Source of the DNA: Aquabacter cavernae
GTDB lineage: Bacteria; Pseudomonadota; Alphaproteobacteria; Rhizobiales; Xanthobacteraceae
Assembly: GCF_003993795.1 (NCBI RefSeq)
Contig: NZ_RWKV01000015.1
Location: 62,001 to 126,000 of the forward strand
Length of the DNA stretch: 64,000 nt
Direction of reading: 5' to 3'
The notes below the pieces were generated by a model. It saw nothing but the letters and a program-made list of their open reading frames with translations, was not told the origin of the DNA and searched no databases. The translations under genes and the position numbers were made by a program. This document shows, one piece after another, positions 25,984-35,733 of this stretch; position 1 is the first letter of the stretch; each line of letters opens with the position of its first letter.

Positions 25984-26190
25984 TCAGCGCGCCTCGATGG
26001 CGACCGGAGCGGGCTGGTCCGGAGCCGGGCGGCTCTGCGGCCCTGCGAACAGGACCGCGCCAATGATGATGCCGTAGGCCGCGAGAAACATCCCCCAATC
26101 CGACAGGGACCAGCCCAGCAGAAGCCGACGGCCGCTGCGGGCGGACCGGGATCGGGAGGCGGAGATCGGCAGCGACGTGGGCATTTCCAC
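25984..26190 (-). CDS. Small single-span membrane protein
   Basis: This 68-residue protein is not recognised. It has a Ser/Arg-rich cytoplasmic N-terminus, one membrane segment (WGMFLAAYGIIIGAVLFAG) and a short Pro-rich tail. TAGGAAATGTGGAA precedes the ATG, and the AT-rich stretch 26200-26262 upstream could be its promoter. Coding is supported by composition and the clear hydrophobic helix, not by homology. Confidence 0.5.
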   Translation of the reverse strand: MEMPTSLPISASRSRSARSGRRLLLGWSLSDWGMFLAAYGIIIGAVLFAGPQSRPAPDQPAPVAIEAR

Positions 26191-26262
26191 ATTTCCTACT
26201 GGATTTGTGGATTTAAATTACTCACGTCGTGTGAATTGTCAATATCACGTAAAAATTATGTA

Positions 26263-27057
26263 TTAACTACCCTGGAAGTGCGCCGGACGCTTCTCCACGA
26301 AGGCCGCGACGCCTTCCTTGAAGTCCCGCGTGCCCACCGAGGCGAGGAAGGAGGCCTGCTCCGCCGCGAACTGGTCCGGCAGGCTGCGTTCGAACGAGCC
26401 GCGCAGCAGGGCCTTCACCCGGCCGAACGCCAGGGTCGGCCCATCCGCCAGCCGCCGGGCCAGACCATCCACCTTGGCGGCCAGATCCTGGGGCGGCACC
26501 ACCGCATTCACGAGGCCGAGCCGCAGCGCTTCCTCCGCGCCGATGACATCGCTCAGCAGCGCCAGCTCCATGGCCTTGCGCAGGCCCACCACGCGGGGCA
26601 GAGACCAGGAGGCGCCGCCATCGGGCGAGGTGCCGATCTTGGTATAGGCCAGGGTGAATTTGGCATCTTCCGAGGCGATGGCGAGGTCCGCCGCCAGGGC
26701 GACGCTCAGTCCCGCGCCCGCCACGGCGCCATGCAGCGCCGCGATCACCGGCTGGTTCAGCCGCGTGAGGGTGGTAAGCGCGGCGTGGAACGGCCCGATG
26801 ATGGAGGACACCACCGCCTCCGCCTCGTCGCCCGCCGAATGGAAGCGCGCCACGTCGCCGCCGGCCAGGAAGCCCTTGCCCTCGCCCGAGAGCACCACGA
26901 CCCGCACCGCCCCATCGGCGGCCACCTGATCCACCGCCCGCTTGAAGGCGAGGATCGCAGCCTCGTTGATGGCGTTCAGCACCTGGGGACGGTTGAAACG
27001 GATGCGGGCGATGCCGCCTTCGATGTCGAGAAGAACGGGATCGGCTTCGGCAGTCAT
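26263..27057 (-). CDS. Enoyl-CoA hydratase/isomerase family protein
   Basis: This 264-residue crotonase-fold protein should act on an acyl-CoA thioester. The first oxyanion-hole segment GEGKGFLAGGDVARF and the second HGAVAGAGLSVALAADLAIA are intact, and SPDGGASWSLPRVVGLRKAMELALL places it near the PaaG / 1,2-epoxyphenylacetyl-CoA isomerase branch. The usual second catalytic Glu is not obvious (SPDGG region), as in isomerase-type members. GGAGGACTC precedes the ATG. No other fatty-acid or phenylacetate gene lies nearby, so the substrate is open. Confidence 0.85.
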   Translation of the reverse strand: MTAEADPVLLDIEGGIARIRFNRPQVLNAINEAAILAFKRAVDQVAADGAVRVVVLSGEGKGFLAGGDVARFHSAGDEAEAVVSSIIGPFHAALTTLTRLNQPVIAALHGAVAGAGLSVALAADLAIASEDAKFTLAYTKIGTSPDGGASWSLPRVVGLRKAMELALLSDVIGAEEALRLGLVNAVVPPQDLAAKVDGLARRLADGPTLAFGRVKALLRGSFERSLPDQFAAEQASFLASVGTRDFKEGVAAFVEKRPAHFQGS

Positions 27058-27154
27058 GAGTCCTCCAGCTTGTTCTTTTCAGGCGCGACCTGCGCCGCGG
27101 TGATCCTAGACACAGGGGTGCGGGCGATCCAGCCAACGCATTTACCGATTCATG

Positions 27155-27184
27155 AATGTGAAAAACACATTTGCACAATTTGTG
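27155..27184. promoter_or_regulatory. Tandem inverted repeats upstream of the sulfate-reduction operon
   Basis: Two palindromes lie close together: AATGTG-AAAAA-CACATT at 27155-27171 and CACAATTTGTG at 27174-27184. They sit about 80-105 bases before the DUF2849 start, in an otherwise AT-rich promoter region. A sulfur regulator such as CysB is a plausible binder, but no regulator gene is adjacent. Confidence 0.45.
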
Positions 27185-27262
27185 AAATTATTTTACGCTT
27201 AGAGACTTTCCTAAAAGCGGATTGCACATCCGCTGAACGTATTTTGTGGATCGGGACCCGAC

Positions 27263-27574
27263 ATGACGTCTCCGCTTCAGCAGAAGCTGAAAATCACCGG
27301 CCCCACGGCCGTCACCGCCAACCGTCTGGCAGATGGCGTGGTGGTGTGGCTGACGGCGGCGCATGGCTGGTCCACCCATATCGGCGAGGCGGCGGTCGCC
27401 ACCACGTCTGAAGCGGCGCTGGCCCTTCTCAATGCCGCGCACGCCGACGAGAACCATGCCGTGGGCGCCTATGCGGCGCGCGTGGCGGTGGAGGACGGCC
27501 GGGCGAGCCCGGCGAACCTGCGCGAGCGGATCCGCGTCGATGGCCCGACCATCGCGTTCGACGCGGCGGCCTGA
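27263..27574 (+). CDS. DUF2849 protein, first gene of sulfite-reduction operon
   Basis: This 103-residue protein (SPLQQKLKITGPTAVTANRL, GVVVWLTAAHGW) belongs to DUF2849. The family occurs almost only in front of cysI-type reductases in alphaproteobacteria, so a role in siroheme sulfite reductase function or regulation is inferred. It has no signal peptide or metal motif. The next gene starts 20 bases after its stop. Confidence 0.85.
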   Translation: MTSPLQQKLKITGPTAVTANRLADGVVVWLTAAHGWSTHIGEAAVATTSEAALALLNAAHADENHAVGAYAARVAVEDGRASPANLRERIRVDGPTIAFDAAA

Positions 27575-27594
27575 GCCCGGAGGCTGACGGCATC

Positions 27595-29247
27595 ATGTAT
27601 GTCTATGACGAATTCGATCGCGCCTTCCTTGGCGAGCGCGTGGATGATTTCCGCGATCAGGTGACCCGGCGTCTGTCGGGCGAGCTGAACGAGGAAGAGT
27701 TCAAGCCGCTGCGCCTCATGAACGGCGTCTATCTCCAGCTTCACGCTTATATGCTGCGGGTGTGCATTCCCTACGGCACGCTGGCGTCCAACCAGCTGCG
27801 CGCGCTCGCCTCCGTGGCGCGGCGCTATGACAAGGGCTACGGCCACTTCACCACCCGCCAGAACATCCAGTTCAACTGGATCAAGCTGTCCGAGTTGCCG
27901 GACGCCATGGCGGAACTGGCGGCGGTGGGCATTCACGGCATCCAGACCTCCGGCAACTGCATCCGCAACACCACCACGGACCCGTGGGCGGGCGCGACGC
28001 CGGAAGAGATCGAGGACCCGCGCCTCTATGCGGAGGTGATCCGCCAGTGGTCCACGAACCATCCGGAATTCACCTTCCTGCCCCGCAAGTTCAAGATCGC
28101 CATCACGGCGGCCAAGCACGACCGGGCCGCAATCCGCGTCCATGACATCGGCCTGCGCCTGCACCGGCGCGGCGATGAGACCGGATTCGAGGTGATCGTG
28201 GGCGGCGGGCTCGGCCGCACGCCGTTCGTGGGCAAGACCATCCGCGACTTCCTGCCCAAGGAAGACCTGCTCTCCTATCTGGAGGCGATCCTGCGGGTCT
28301 ATAATTCCGGCGGCCGGCGCGACAACATCTACAAGGCGCGCATCAAGATCCAGGTCCACGAAGTGGGCACGGAGGAATTCTCCCGTCGCGTGGACGAGGA
28401 ATGGGCGCAAATCCGCGAAGGCGCCCTGCGCCTGGACGAGGCCGCCTTCGACGCCATCCGCGACCGCTTCGTGAACCCCGCCTTCGAGGCGCTGGACGAC
28501 GCGCCTGCCGCACTCGCCGAGGCGCTGAAGAACCCGGACTTCGCCCGCTGGCACGCCAATTCCGTCGGCCCCCACAAGGTGCCGGGCCACGCCATCGTCA
28601 CCATCTCGCTGAAGCCCGTGGGCAAGCCGCCGGGAGACGCCACCGCCGACCAGATGGACGGCGTCGCGGACCTTGCGGACACCTTCGCCTATGGCGAGAT
28701 CCGGGTCGCCCACGAGCAGAACCTCACTTTGCCGCATGTACGCCAGAAGGATCTGCCCGAGCTGTGGCGGCGCCTGGACGCGCTCGGCCTCGCCACCCCC
28801 AATGTGGGGCTCATCTCCGACATCATCGCCTGCCCGGGCCTTGATTATTGCTCCCTGGCCAATACCCGCTCCATCCCCCTCGCCCAGCGCCTCACCGAGC
28901 GTTTCGCGGACCCGGAGCGGATCGCGGATATCGGCCGGATGCACATCAACATCTCCGGCTGCATCAATGCCTGCGGCCACCACCATGTGGGCCATATCGG
29001 CATTCTGGGGGTGGAGAAGAAGGAGCAGGAATTCTACCAGGTGACCCTGGGCGGAAAGGGCAACCTCAAGACCCGCCTTGGCGAATTGATCGGCCCTGCC
29101 GTTTCCGAAGAGGAAGTGGTGGATGTGATCGAGCGCATCGTGGACACCTATCTGGACCTGCGCGAGAGCCCGAAGGAAACCTTCATCGCCGCCGTCCAGC
29201 GGCTCGGCCTCGACCCCTTCAAGGAACGCGCCTATGCCGCTCGTTAA
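27595..29247 (+). CDS. cysI: Ferredoxin-type siroheme sulfite/nitrite reductase
   Basis: This 550-residue reductase carries out the six-electron reduction of sulfite to sulfide. The duplicated ferrite-reductase folds are visible (YLQLHAYMLRVCIPYG; FTTRQNIQFNWIKL; GYGHF), and the [4Fe-4S]-siroheme ligands are Cys in ACPGLDYC and SGCINACGHH. The same fold serves assimilatory nitrite reductases, but the neighbours cysH and sbp-cysTWA favour sulfite. No flavoprotein subunit (cysJ) is in the window, so electrons probably come from ferredoxin. It overlaps the DUF934 gene by 14 bases. Confidence 0.9.
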   Translation: MYVYDEFDRAFLGERVDDFRDQVTRRLSGELNEEEFKPLRLMNGVYLQLHAYMLRVCIPYGTLASNQLRALASVARRYDKGYGHFTTRQNIQFNWIKLSELPDAMAELAAVGIHGIQTSGNCIRNTTTDPWAGATPEEIEDPRLYAEVIRQWSTNHPEFTFLPRKFKIAITAAKHDRAAIRVHDIGLRLHRRGDETGFEVIVGGGLGRTPFVGKTIRDFLPKEDLLSYLEAILRVYNSGGRRDNIYKARIKIQVHEVGTEEFSRRVDEEWAQIREGALRLDEAAFDAIRDRFVNPAFEALDDAPAALAEALKNPDFARWHANSVGPHKVPGHAIVTISLKPVGKPPGDATADQMDGVADLADTFAYGEIRVAHEQNLTLPHVRQKDLPELWRRLDALGLATPNVGLISDIIACPGLDYCSLANTRSIPLAQRLTERFADPERIADIGRMHINISGCINACGHHHVGHIGILGVEKKEQEFYQVTLGGKGNLKTRLGELIGPAVSEEEVVDVIERIVDTYLDLRESPKETFIAAVQRLGLDPFKERAYAAR

Positions 29248-29725
29248 GAACGGGGCCGTGGTGCCCGATCCCTTCACCGTGGTGGAGGCCGAAGGGCCGC
29301 TGCCCGAAGGCGCCGTGACCGTTCCCCTCGCCCGCCTTCTGGCTGAGGGCGCGGACCTTGCCGGGCGCAACAGCCCGCTGGGCGTCGCCGTGCCCAACAC
29401 CGCCGACGTGCGCGAACTGGCGCCGCATCTGCCCCATCTCTCTTTGGTGGTGCTGGACTTCCCGAAGTTCCGCGACGGGCGCGCCTATAGCCAGGCGCGG
29501 CTGCTGCGGGAACGCCTCGGCTTCACCGGCGAGTTGCGCGCGCGGGGCAATGTGCTGCGCGACCAGGTGCTGTTCATGGTCCGCTGCGGCTTCGATGCCT
29601 TCGAGATCGAGAAGGCGGACGACATCCCGGCCTTCGCCAAGGCGCTCGCCACCTATTCCATCTTCTACCAGCCCACCGGCGACGGACGCCCCACGGTCGC
29701 GAGCCTGCGGGCGGGCCACGCCTGA
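29234..29725 (+). CDS. DUF934 protein of the sulfate-assimilation operon
   Basis: This 163-residue soluble protein (VVLDFPKFRDGRAYSQARLL, RARGNVLRDQVLFMVRCGFD) is a DUF934 member. It starts inside the end of cysI and is followed by cysH after 11 bases. Such coupling implies a partner role in sulfite reduction, but no biochemical function is assigned to the family. Confidence 0.88.
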   Translation: MPLVKNGAVVPDPFTVVEAEGPLPEGAVTVPLARLLAEGADLAGRNSPLGVAVPNTADVRELAPHLPHLSLVVLDFPKFRDGRAYSQARLLRERLGFTGELRARGNVLRDQVLFMVRCGFDAFEIEKADDIPAFAKALATYSIFYQPTGDGRPTVASLRAGHA

Positions 29726-29736
29726 GGAGGCCGGCC

Positions 29737-30489
29737 ATGCGCACCATACCCGCCGCCATGCCCGAAGTACCCGCCACGGCGGACACCGCACCACCGGAAG
29801 CCGCCTTGCAGGCGGCCCGGCTCGCCGCCCGGTTGCGCGATGCCTCGCCCCTGGAAATCCTCTCCACCGCACGCGAGGCCTATGGCGCGCGCATCGCGGC
29901 GGTCTCGTCCTTCGGGACGGAATCGGCGGTGCTGCTGCACATGATCGCGCAGGTGGACCGGTCCCTGCCCGTCCTGTTCCTCGACACCGGCCATATGTTC
30001 GCGGAGACCCTGGCCTATCGCGACACGCTGGTGGAACGCCTCGGCCTCACCGATGTGCGCACCCTCTCTCCCGACCCGCAGGCGCGGGCAGCGCGCGACC
30101 CGGACGATGCCCTCTGGTCGGAGGATCCCGACGCCTGCTGCGCCCTGCGCAAGGTGGAGCCGCTGGCCCGCGCCATCGCGCCCTTCTCCGCCTGGATCAA
30201 CGGACGCAAGCGCTATCAGGCGGAGACCCGTGCCCATATCCCGGCCGTGGAATTCGAGGACGGGCGCGTGAAGTTCAATCCGCTCGCCGCCCTCGGTCCC
30301 GCCGAGATCGCGGGCTGGATGCGCGCCCATGATCTGCCCGAGCACCCCTTGAAGGCGTTCGGCTTCGCCTCCATCGGCTGCATGCCCTGCACCAGCCGGG
30401 TGCGGCCGGGAGAGGATCCGCGCGCGGGTCGCTGGCGTGGACGCGCCAAGACGGAATGCGGCATCCACGTCCACAAACCGGGCAGTTGA
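29737..30489 (+). CDS. cysH: Adenylyl-sulfate (APS) reductase, assimilatory
   Basis: This 250-residue enzyme reduces activated sulfate to sulfite with thioredoxin. Residues include SSFGTESAVLLHM for nucleotide binding, the Cys pairs DACCALRK and GCMPC that hold a [4Fe-4S] cluster, and the catalytic Cys in KTECGIH. The cluster pairs indicate use of APS rather than PAPS. GAGGAGG precedes the start. ATP sulfurylase genes (cysDN) are not in the window. Confidence 0.92.
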   Translation: MRTIPAAMPEVPATADTAPPEAALQAARLAARLRDASPLEILSTAREAYGARIAAVSSFGTESAVLLHMIAQVDRSLPVLFLDTGHMFAETLAYRDTLVERLGLTDVRTLSPDPQARAARDPDDALWSEDPDACCALRKVEPLARAIAPFSAWINGRKRYQAETRAHIPAVEFEDGRVKFNPLAALGPAEIAGWMRAHDLPEHPLKAFGFASIGCMPCTSRVRPGEDPRAGRWRGRAKTECGIHVHKPGS

Positions 30490-30612
30490 ACAGCTGAATT
30501 CTGTAAGTTAATATTTTCCACTAATTTTATAGATTAAATTATTGACGGTCCCCCGAGGCGGTGCCATCGTGATTTTCACGACAAGCTGAAGCCCTGCCAT
30601 CGGAGGCACCCC

Positions 30613-31632
30613 ATGTCCGCTCCCTTTTCCCTGAAGCGCTTCGCCGGCGCCGTTGCGGTCTCGCTGTCCGCCGCGCTCGCGCTGCCGGCGGTCGCCGCCG
30701 ACGTCACGCTGCTCAACGTGTCCTATGACCCGACCCGCGAGCTTTATACGGATTTCAACAAGGCGTTCTCGGCCGAGTGGGCGAAGACCCATCCCGGCGA
30801 CACGCTCACCATCCGCCAGTCCCATGGTGGCTCGGGCAAGCAGGCCCGCTCGGTGATCGACGGTCTGGAAGCGGACGTGGTCACCCTCGCCCTCGCCTAT
30901 GACATCGACGAAATCGCGGACCGGGGCTTCATCGCCCAGGACTGGCAGAAGCGCCTGCCGGACAATGCCGCGCCCTACACCTCGACCATCGTGTTCCTGG
31001 TGCGCAAGGGCAACCCGAAGGGCATCAAGGACTGGGACGACCTCGCCAAGGCCGGCACCAAGGTGGTGACCCCGAACCCGAAGACCTCGGGCGGCGCCCG
31101 CTGGAACTTCCTCGCCGCCTGGGGCTATGCCCTCAAGAAGAATGGCGGGGACGAGGCCAAGGCGAAGGAGTTCGTGAAGGCCATCTACAAGAACGCCCCC
31201 GTGCTGGACACCGGCGCGCGCGGCTCCACCGTCACCTTCGTGGAGCGCGGCATCGGCGACGTGCTGATCGCCTGGGAGAATGAGGCCTATCTGGCGGTGA
31301 ACGAGCTGGGGCCGGACAAGTTCGACATCGTCACCCCCTCCATCTCCATCCTCGCCGAGCCGCCCGTGGCCGTGGTGGACAAGGTGGTGGACAAGCGCGG
31401 CACCCGCGCCCTCGCCGAAGCCTATCTGAAGTATCTCTACACGCCCGCCGGGCAGGAGCTTTCGGCCAAGCACTATTACCGTCCGCGCAACGAGGCCATC
31501 GCGGCCAAGTACAAGGACAAGTTCGCCGACGTGCAGCTCTTCACCATCGACCAGGTGTTCGGCGGCTGGCGCAAGGCGCAGAAGACCTTCTTCTCCGACG
31601 GCGGCGTGTTCGACCAGATCTACGCCAACTGA
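30613..31632 (+). CDS. Periplasmic sulfate-binding protein of ABC importer
   Basis: This 339-residue protein has a signal peptide ([17 protein letters not shown]) and a type 2 periplasmic binding fold. Typical sulfate-binder pieces are [61 protein letters not shown] and [16 protein letters not shown]. It could be named sbp or cysP. GGAGG precedes the ATG. The 123-base upstream gap is AT-rich and probably carries its own promoter. A hairpin separates it from the permease genes, which would allow more binding protein than permease. Confidence 0.93.
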   Translation: MSAPFSLKRFAGAVAVSLSAALALPAVAADVTLLNVSYDPTRELYTDFNKAFSAEWAKTHPGDTLTIRQSHGGSGKQARSVIDGLEADVVTLALAYDIDEIADRGFIAQDWQKRLPDNAAPYTSTIVFLVRKGNPKGIKDWDDLAKAGTKVVTPNPKTSGGARWNFLAAWGYALKKNGGDEAKAKEFVKAIYKNAPVLDTGARGSTVTFVERGIGDVLIAWENEAYLAVNELGPDKFDIVTPSISILAEPPVAVVDKVVDKRGTRALAEAYLKYLYTPAGQELSAKHYYRPRNEAIAAKYKDKFADVQLFTIDQVFGGWRKAQKTFFSDGGVFDQIYAN

Positions 31633-31677
31633 TCCAGCCTTGACCGGCGGGGCACCTTCCTCCCGTCCCGCCAACTA

Positions 31678-31725
31678 CCGCCGCGTCCGCCTCGGGGGGT
31701 GCAAATCCCGAGGCGGGGGCGGCGG
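31678..31725 (+). terminator. Inter-cistronic hairpin after the sulfate-binding protein gene
   Basis: CCGCCTCGGG at 31687-31696 pairs with CCCGAGGCGG at 31707-31716, with further pairing of CCGCCGC-type arms outside. It lies between the binding-protein stop and cysT and lacks a T run. This fits partial termination or 3' mRNA protection within the operon. Confidence 0.6.
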
Positions 31726-31759
31726 TCCCGTTCCACGACACCGGAGCCGCAGCGCCCTT

Positions 31760-32614
31760 ATGGTCACCGCCGCCATCCCCCGCCCCCTGCGGCGGCCGCG
31801 CAGCGTCATTCCCGGCTTCGGGATCACGCTCGGCCTCACCCTCACCTGGCTCTCCGTGATCGTCCTGTTGCCGCTCTCGGCTCTGTTCATCAAGACCAGC
31901 GAGATCACCCTGGAGCGGTTCATCGCCATCGTCACCAGCACGCGCACGCTGCATGCGCTACAGGTCTCGTTCGGCCTCTCGCTGGCCGCCGCGTGCGTGA
32001 ACCTCGTGTTCGGCGTCATCGTGGTCTGGGCGCTGGTGCGCTACGACTTCCCGTTCCGCCGGGTGGTGGACGCCATCATCGACATTCCCTTCGCCCTGCC
32101 CACCGCCGTGGCGGGCATCGCGCTCACCTCGCTTTATGCGGAAAACGGCTGGGTGGGCTCGCTCCTGGCACCGCTCGGCATCAAGGTGGCCTTCACGGAA
32201 CTGGGCATCCTGGTGGCGCTCATCTTCATCGGCCTGCCCTTCGTGGTGCGTACGGTCCAGCCGGTGCTGGCGGACCTGGACGCGGAGCTGGAGGAGGCGT
32301 CCGCCAGCCTGGGCGCCTCGCGCGGCCAGACCGTGTGGCGCGTGGTGCTGCCCTCCGTCATCCCCGCTTTGCTCACGGGCTTCGCCCTCGCCTTCGCCCG
32401 CGCCGTGGGCGAATACGGCTCGGTCATCTTCATCGCCGGCAACCTGCCGGGCCAGACCGAGATCGCGCCGCTGCTCATCGTCATCCGGCTGGAGGAGTTC
32501 CGCTATGCGGACGCCACCGCCATCGCCACCGTGATGCTGCTGGCGTCCTTCGTGCTGCTTCTGGTCATCAACCGCCTCCAGCGCTGGAGCGAAACGCGGA
32601 GCGCGCGCACATGA
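31760..32614 (+). CDS. cysT: Sulfate ABC transporter permease CysT
   Basis: This 284-residue protein has six membrane segments and the binding-protein-dependent permease motif [30 protein letters not shown] that docks to the ATPase (written in two parts here: [10 protein letters not shown] and [14 protein letters not shown]). [14 protein letters not shown] is typical of CysT. The ATG at 31760 was chosen; an in-frame TTG at 31640 would cross the hairpin. Its stop overlaps the start of cysW (ATGA). Confidence 0.92.
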   Translation: MVTAAIPRPLRRPRSVIPGFGITLGLTLTWLSVIVLLPLSALFIKTSEITLERFIAIVTSTRTLHALQVSFGLSLAAACVNLVFGVIVVWALVRYDFPFRRVVDAIIDIPFALPTAVAGIALTSLYAENGWVGSLLAPLGIKVAFTELGILVALIFIGLPFVVRTVQPVLADLDAELEEASASLGASRGQTVWRVVLPSVIPALLTGFALAFARAVGEYGSVIFIAGNLPGQTEIAPLLIVIRLEEFRYADATAIATVMLLASFVLLLVINRLQRWSETRSART

Positions 32615-33540
32615 CCCTCGCCGCAGACGCCCTTCGCACCACGACCCATCCCGCCGCCCACGCCCTCGCCTCGGAGGGCCTGAACACCCATGCCGGGGCC
32701 CTGCCCGCGCGCCGGCCCGGCCCGACCAACAGCGAGCCGAAGGCGGTACGCATCGCCATCATCACGGTGGCGCTGCTGTTCCTCGGCCTGTTCATCGCGC
32801 TGCCCTTGATCTCGGTCTTCTACGAGGCGTTCAAGCGCGGCTGGCTGGCCTATGTCGCCGCTTTGGTGGAGCCGGACGCGCTCGCCGCCATCCGCCTCAC
32901 CTTGCTGGTGGCGGGCATCTCGGTGGTGGCCAATGTCACGTTCGGCCTCGTGGCCGCCTGGGCCATCGCCAAGTTCGAATTTCCAGGCAAGAGCCTGCTC
33001 ATCACGCTCATCGACCTGCCCTTCTCCGTCTCCCCGGTGGTGGCGGGCCTCGTCTATGTGCTGCTGTTCGGCTCGCAGGGCCTGTTCGCCGCCTATCTCC
33101 AGGCGTGGGACATCAAGATCATCTTCGCCTTGCCCGGCATCGTGCTCGCCACCTTGTTCGTCACCTTCCCCTTCGTGGCGCGCGAGCTGATCCCGCTCAT
33201 GCAGGAACAGGGCACGGCGGAGGAAGAGGCGGCCGCCTCGCTCGGCGCCTCCGGTCTCTCCATCTTCTTCCGGGTGACGCTGCCCAATGTGAAATGGGCG
33301 CTGCTCTATGGCGTGCTGCTCTGCAACGCCCGCGCCATGGGCGAGTTCGGCGCGGTGTCGGTGGTGTCGGGCCACATTCGCGGGCTCACCAACACCATGC
33401 CGCTGCATATCGAGATTCTCTATAACGAGTATCAGTTCGTCGCGTCCTTCGCCGTGGCCTCCCTGCTGGCCTTGCTGGCCCTGGTCACGCTCATCGCGAA
33501 GACGCTTCTTGAGGCCCGCCTCGTGGAGGACGCGCAATGA
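32611..33540 (+). CDS. cysW: Sulfate ABC transporter permease CysW
   Basis: This 309-residue partner permease has a 45-residue cytoplasmic N-terminus and six membrane segments. The coupling loop [20 protein letters not shown] and [17 protein letters not shown] are typical of CysW. Its start overlaps the cysT stop and its stop overlaps the cysA start by four bases each, so the three genes are translationally coupled. The N-terminal tail is longer than in E. coli. Confidence 0.92.
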   Translation: MTLAADALRTTTHPAAHALASEGLNTHAGALPARRPGPTNSEPKAVRIAIITVALLFLGLFIALPLISVFYEAFKRGWLAYVAALVEPDALAAIRLTLLVAGISVVANVTFGLVAAWAIAKFEFPGKSLLITLIDLPFSVSPVVAGLVYVLLFGSQGLFAAYLQAWDIKIIFALPGIVLATLFVTFPFVARELIPLMQEQGTAEEEAAASLGASGLSIFFRVTLPNVKWALLYGVLLCNARAMGEFGAVSVVSGHIRGLTNTMPLHIEILYNEYQFVASFAVASLLALLALVTLIAKTLLEARLVEDAQ

Positions 33541-34583
33541 GCATCGATATCGTCAACGTCACCAAGCGCTTCAAGACCTTCACCGCGCTGGACAATGTCA
33601 GCCTCCGCATTCCCGGCGGCCAGTTGGTGGCGCTGCTGGGCCCGTCGGGCTCGGGCAAGACCACGCTGCTGCGCATCATTGCCGGCCTCGACTGGCCGGA
33701 CGGGGGCGAAGTGCGCTTCGACGGGCAGGACGCGCTCGCCCGCTCCGTGCGCGAGCGCAATGTGGGCTTCGTCTTCCAGCATTACGCCCTGTTCCGGCAC
33801 ATGAGCGTGTTCGAGAACGTCGCCTTCGGCCTCCGGGTGCGCAAGGGCGCGGACAAGCTGCCGGACGCCGCCATCCGCGAGAAGGTGAACCAGCTTCTCT
33901 CTCTCGTGCAGATCGACTGGCTGGCGGACCGCTATCCCGCCCAATTGTCCGGCGGCCAGCGCCAGCGCGTGGCGCTCGCCCGCGCGCTCGCCATCTCGCC
34001 GCGCATCCTGCTGCTGGACGAGCCGTTCGGCGCGCTGGACGCCAAGGTGCGCAAGGAATTGCGCCGCTGGCTGCGCAACCTGCATGAGGAACTGCCCGTC
34101 ACCTCCGTGCTCGTCACCCACGACCAGGAAGAGGCGCTGGAACTGGCGGACACGGTGGTGGTGATGGGCAAGGGGCGCATCGAGCAGGTGGGCTCCCCGC
34201 AGGAGGTCTACGACACCCCCGCCACCGCCTTCGTGCACGATTTCATCGGTGAGAGCCTGTCGCTGCCCGCGCGCGTCGCGGACGGGGCGCTCTATGTGGG
34301 CGCGCGCCGCACCGCGCTCGACACACAGGGCCTCGGCGAAGGCCCGGCCCGCCTCCTCGCCCGCCCCCATGACGTGGACTTCGCCGAGCCCGGCACGGCG
34401 CCGGTGGCCGGGCGCGTGCTGGCGGTGCGCACCTTCGGCCCCACGACGCGGGCGGACATCGTGCTGCCCGGCACCAATGGCGATGTGGTGGTAGAAGCCG
34501 CCGTGCCCGTGGGCGCACGCCTTGCGGTGGGCAGCGAGGTGGGCCTCGTGCCGCGCCGCTACCGGGTGTTTCCGGCCGCCTGA
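33537..34583 (+). CDS. cysA: Sulfate/thiosulfate ABC importer ATPase CysA
   Basis: This 348-residue ATPase drives the importer. Walker A is [12 protein letters not shown], the Q loop is [12 protein letters not shown], the signature is [15 protein letters not shown], Walker B is [12 protein letters not shown] and the switch His is in [12 protein letters not shown]-terminal TOBE-like domain follows from about residue 240. The last 25 bases overlap the 3' end of the convergent DUF2865 gene, so the two transcripts run into each other without a visible terminator. Confidence 0.95.
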   Translation: MSIDIVNVTKRFKTFTALDNVSLRIPGGQLVALLGPSGSGKTTLLRIIAGLDWPDGGEVRFDGQDALARSVRERNVGFVFQHYALFRHMSVFENVAFGLRVRKGADKLPDAAIREKVNQLLSLVQIDWLADRYPAQLSGGQRQRVALARALAISPRILLLDEPFGALDAKVRKELRRWLRNLHEELPVTSVLVTHDQEEALELADTVVVMGKGRIEQVGSPQEVYDTPATAFVHDFIGESLSLPARVADGALYVGARRTALDTQGLGEGPARLLARPHDVDFAEPGTAPVAGRVLAVRTFGPTTRADIVLPGTNGDVVVEAAVPVGARLAVGSEVGLVPRRYRVFPAA

Positions 34584-35227
34584 ACGGTGCCATCCGCAGC
34601 GAGGTTCAGTTCCTCCATACGGCGCTTGAGATCGGCGGGAAGGCGCCGCGCCTCCTCCGGCGGCACAAAGGCCGATTCGGGATGGGGGCCGGCGCCGGAT
34701 TTCTTCTGGAACACCCGCGCGCCGTCCGTGGTCATCACCACATCGCCGGGCCGCAGCGTCTCGTCTGACGTGACGGGGACGGAGGCGAGCCCCAGCGGCC
34801 CGTTGCCGGTGCAGGTGCAGGCATCGTCCAGGCGCGCGCGGTAGAGGAAGGCATTGGGCAGTGCGGTATAAGGCCGCCCGTCATGTTCGGCCGCGTCAAT
34901 GGCGCCGGCGCCGCGATAGACCCGCGTTTCCGCCTTCGGGCAGAAGGACCGGCAGGTCTGTTCCGCATCCTCCATGCGGGTGAGCGGGAAATAGCGGCCG
35001 TCGCACAGCCGCACGCAATAGGCGACGCGCGGCGCGGCCCGCTCCACCTCCGGCGCGGGCATGCCGAACAATTGCGGCAGCGGGCGCGGCCGCACGAGGC
35101 CGCCGAACAGCGCCGCGAAGAAATCGCCCGGCCCCTGCGCGGCGGCCGGCGGAGCGGCGAGAAGCAGGCCCGCCAGCATCGCCAGGGCGAAGGCTGCGGG
35201 GTGCGTTCCGGGCCGCACGGCGCCCAT
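34559..35227 (-). CDS. DUF2865 secreted protein
   Basis: This 222-residue protein has a signal peptide ([19 protein letters not shown]) and a DUF2865 core with paired Cys motifs: [23 protein letters not shown] and DACTCTG. The Cys pattern suggests disulfides in the periplasm. The family is restricted to Hyphomicrobiales and has no known function. Its start codon overlaps the stop of the upstream small gene (TGATG), and its 3' end overlaps cysA on the other strand by 25 bases. Confidence 0.85.
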   Translation of the reverse strand: MGAVRPGTHPAAFALAMLAGLLLAAPPAAAQGPGDFFAALFGGLVRPRPLPQLFGMPAPEVERAAPRVAYCVRLCDGRYFPLTRMEDAEQTCRSFCPKAETRVYRGAGAIDAAEHDGRPYTALPNAFLYRARLDDACTCTGNGPLGLASVPVTSDETLRPGDVVMTTDGARVFQKKSGAGPHPESAFVPPEEARRLPADLKRRMEELNLAADGTVQAAGNTR

Positions 35228-35409
35228 CAGGCGAACTGGCTCGGGCCGAAATAGCGCTCGGGCGCCAAAGGCTGTCCCTGCTCCTGCCCATGCTCCTGCT
35301 GAGGCGCATATCCCGGCGCGCTATGAGGCGGCGGCGAGATGAAACCGGCGGATGCCGACGAGAGCACCGCCAGGATAGAGATGACGAAGAATCCGCGCGC
35401 GAGCACCAT
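35227..35409 (-). CDS. Small secreted or membrane-anchored protein
   Basis: This 60-residue protein is not recognised. It begins with a hydrophobic stretch (GFFVISILAVLSSASAGF) that could be a signal peptide or anchor, then a Pro/Gln/Glu/Gly-rich tail. The ATG at 35409 has a strong GGGAGGGATCC site and the stop overlaps the DUF2865 start, which supports real translation and shared function. Confidence 0.6.
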   Translation of the reverse strand: MVLARGFFVISILAVLSSASAGFISPPPHSAPGYAPQQEHGQEQGQPLAPERYFGPSQFA

Positions 35410-35733
35410 GGATCCCTCCCTCGATGCGGCGCCGTGCGCCGTTGGTTCGAATTGGTGACACTTTGCTAACTCTGCCGTGGGCCATCGGTTCCCACGGCGT
35501 TCACCACACACGAAACCGTGTCTGCGCCTTGCAGTGCAGCGAAGCCGTCGCTTGAAACAGGCTGCGAATTGGGCAAGGTGGTTGCCGCCGTTACGGCACT
35601 GACGCGCCTCATGCCGGACCTCCATCGCGCGAGGCCCAACGGGACCCGGGTCAAACCCGTGCGGCGATCGAGCGTTTCAAGAGGCGGCGAAAGCCGGCAA
35701 GCCTCTTCGTATCAGGCAAAGTGACCGCCCCGG
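35410..35733. other. Divergent intergenic region with hairpins
   Basis: No gene is supported here. Two structured spots are visible: GCCGTGGG / CCCACGGC at 35474-35498, and a nested hairpin AAGAGGC..GGC-GAAA-GCC..GCCTCTT at 35679-35707 just before the LysR gene. The second could lie in the leader of the regulator mRNA. Confidence 0.4.

Noticed and set aside
27058-27262. Riboswitch before the sulfate-reduction operon
   Set aside because: No SAM or other riboswitch core could be recognised; only short palindromes are present.
27595-29247. Assimilatory nitrite reductase
   Set aside because: The fold is shared, but DUF2849, DUF934, cysH and the sulfate importer next to it point to sulfite.
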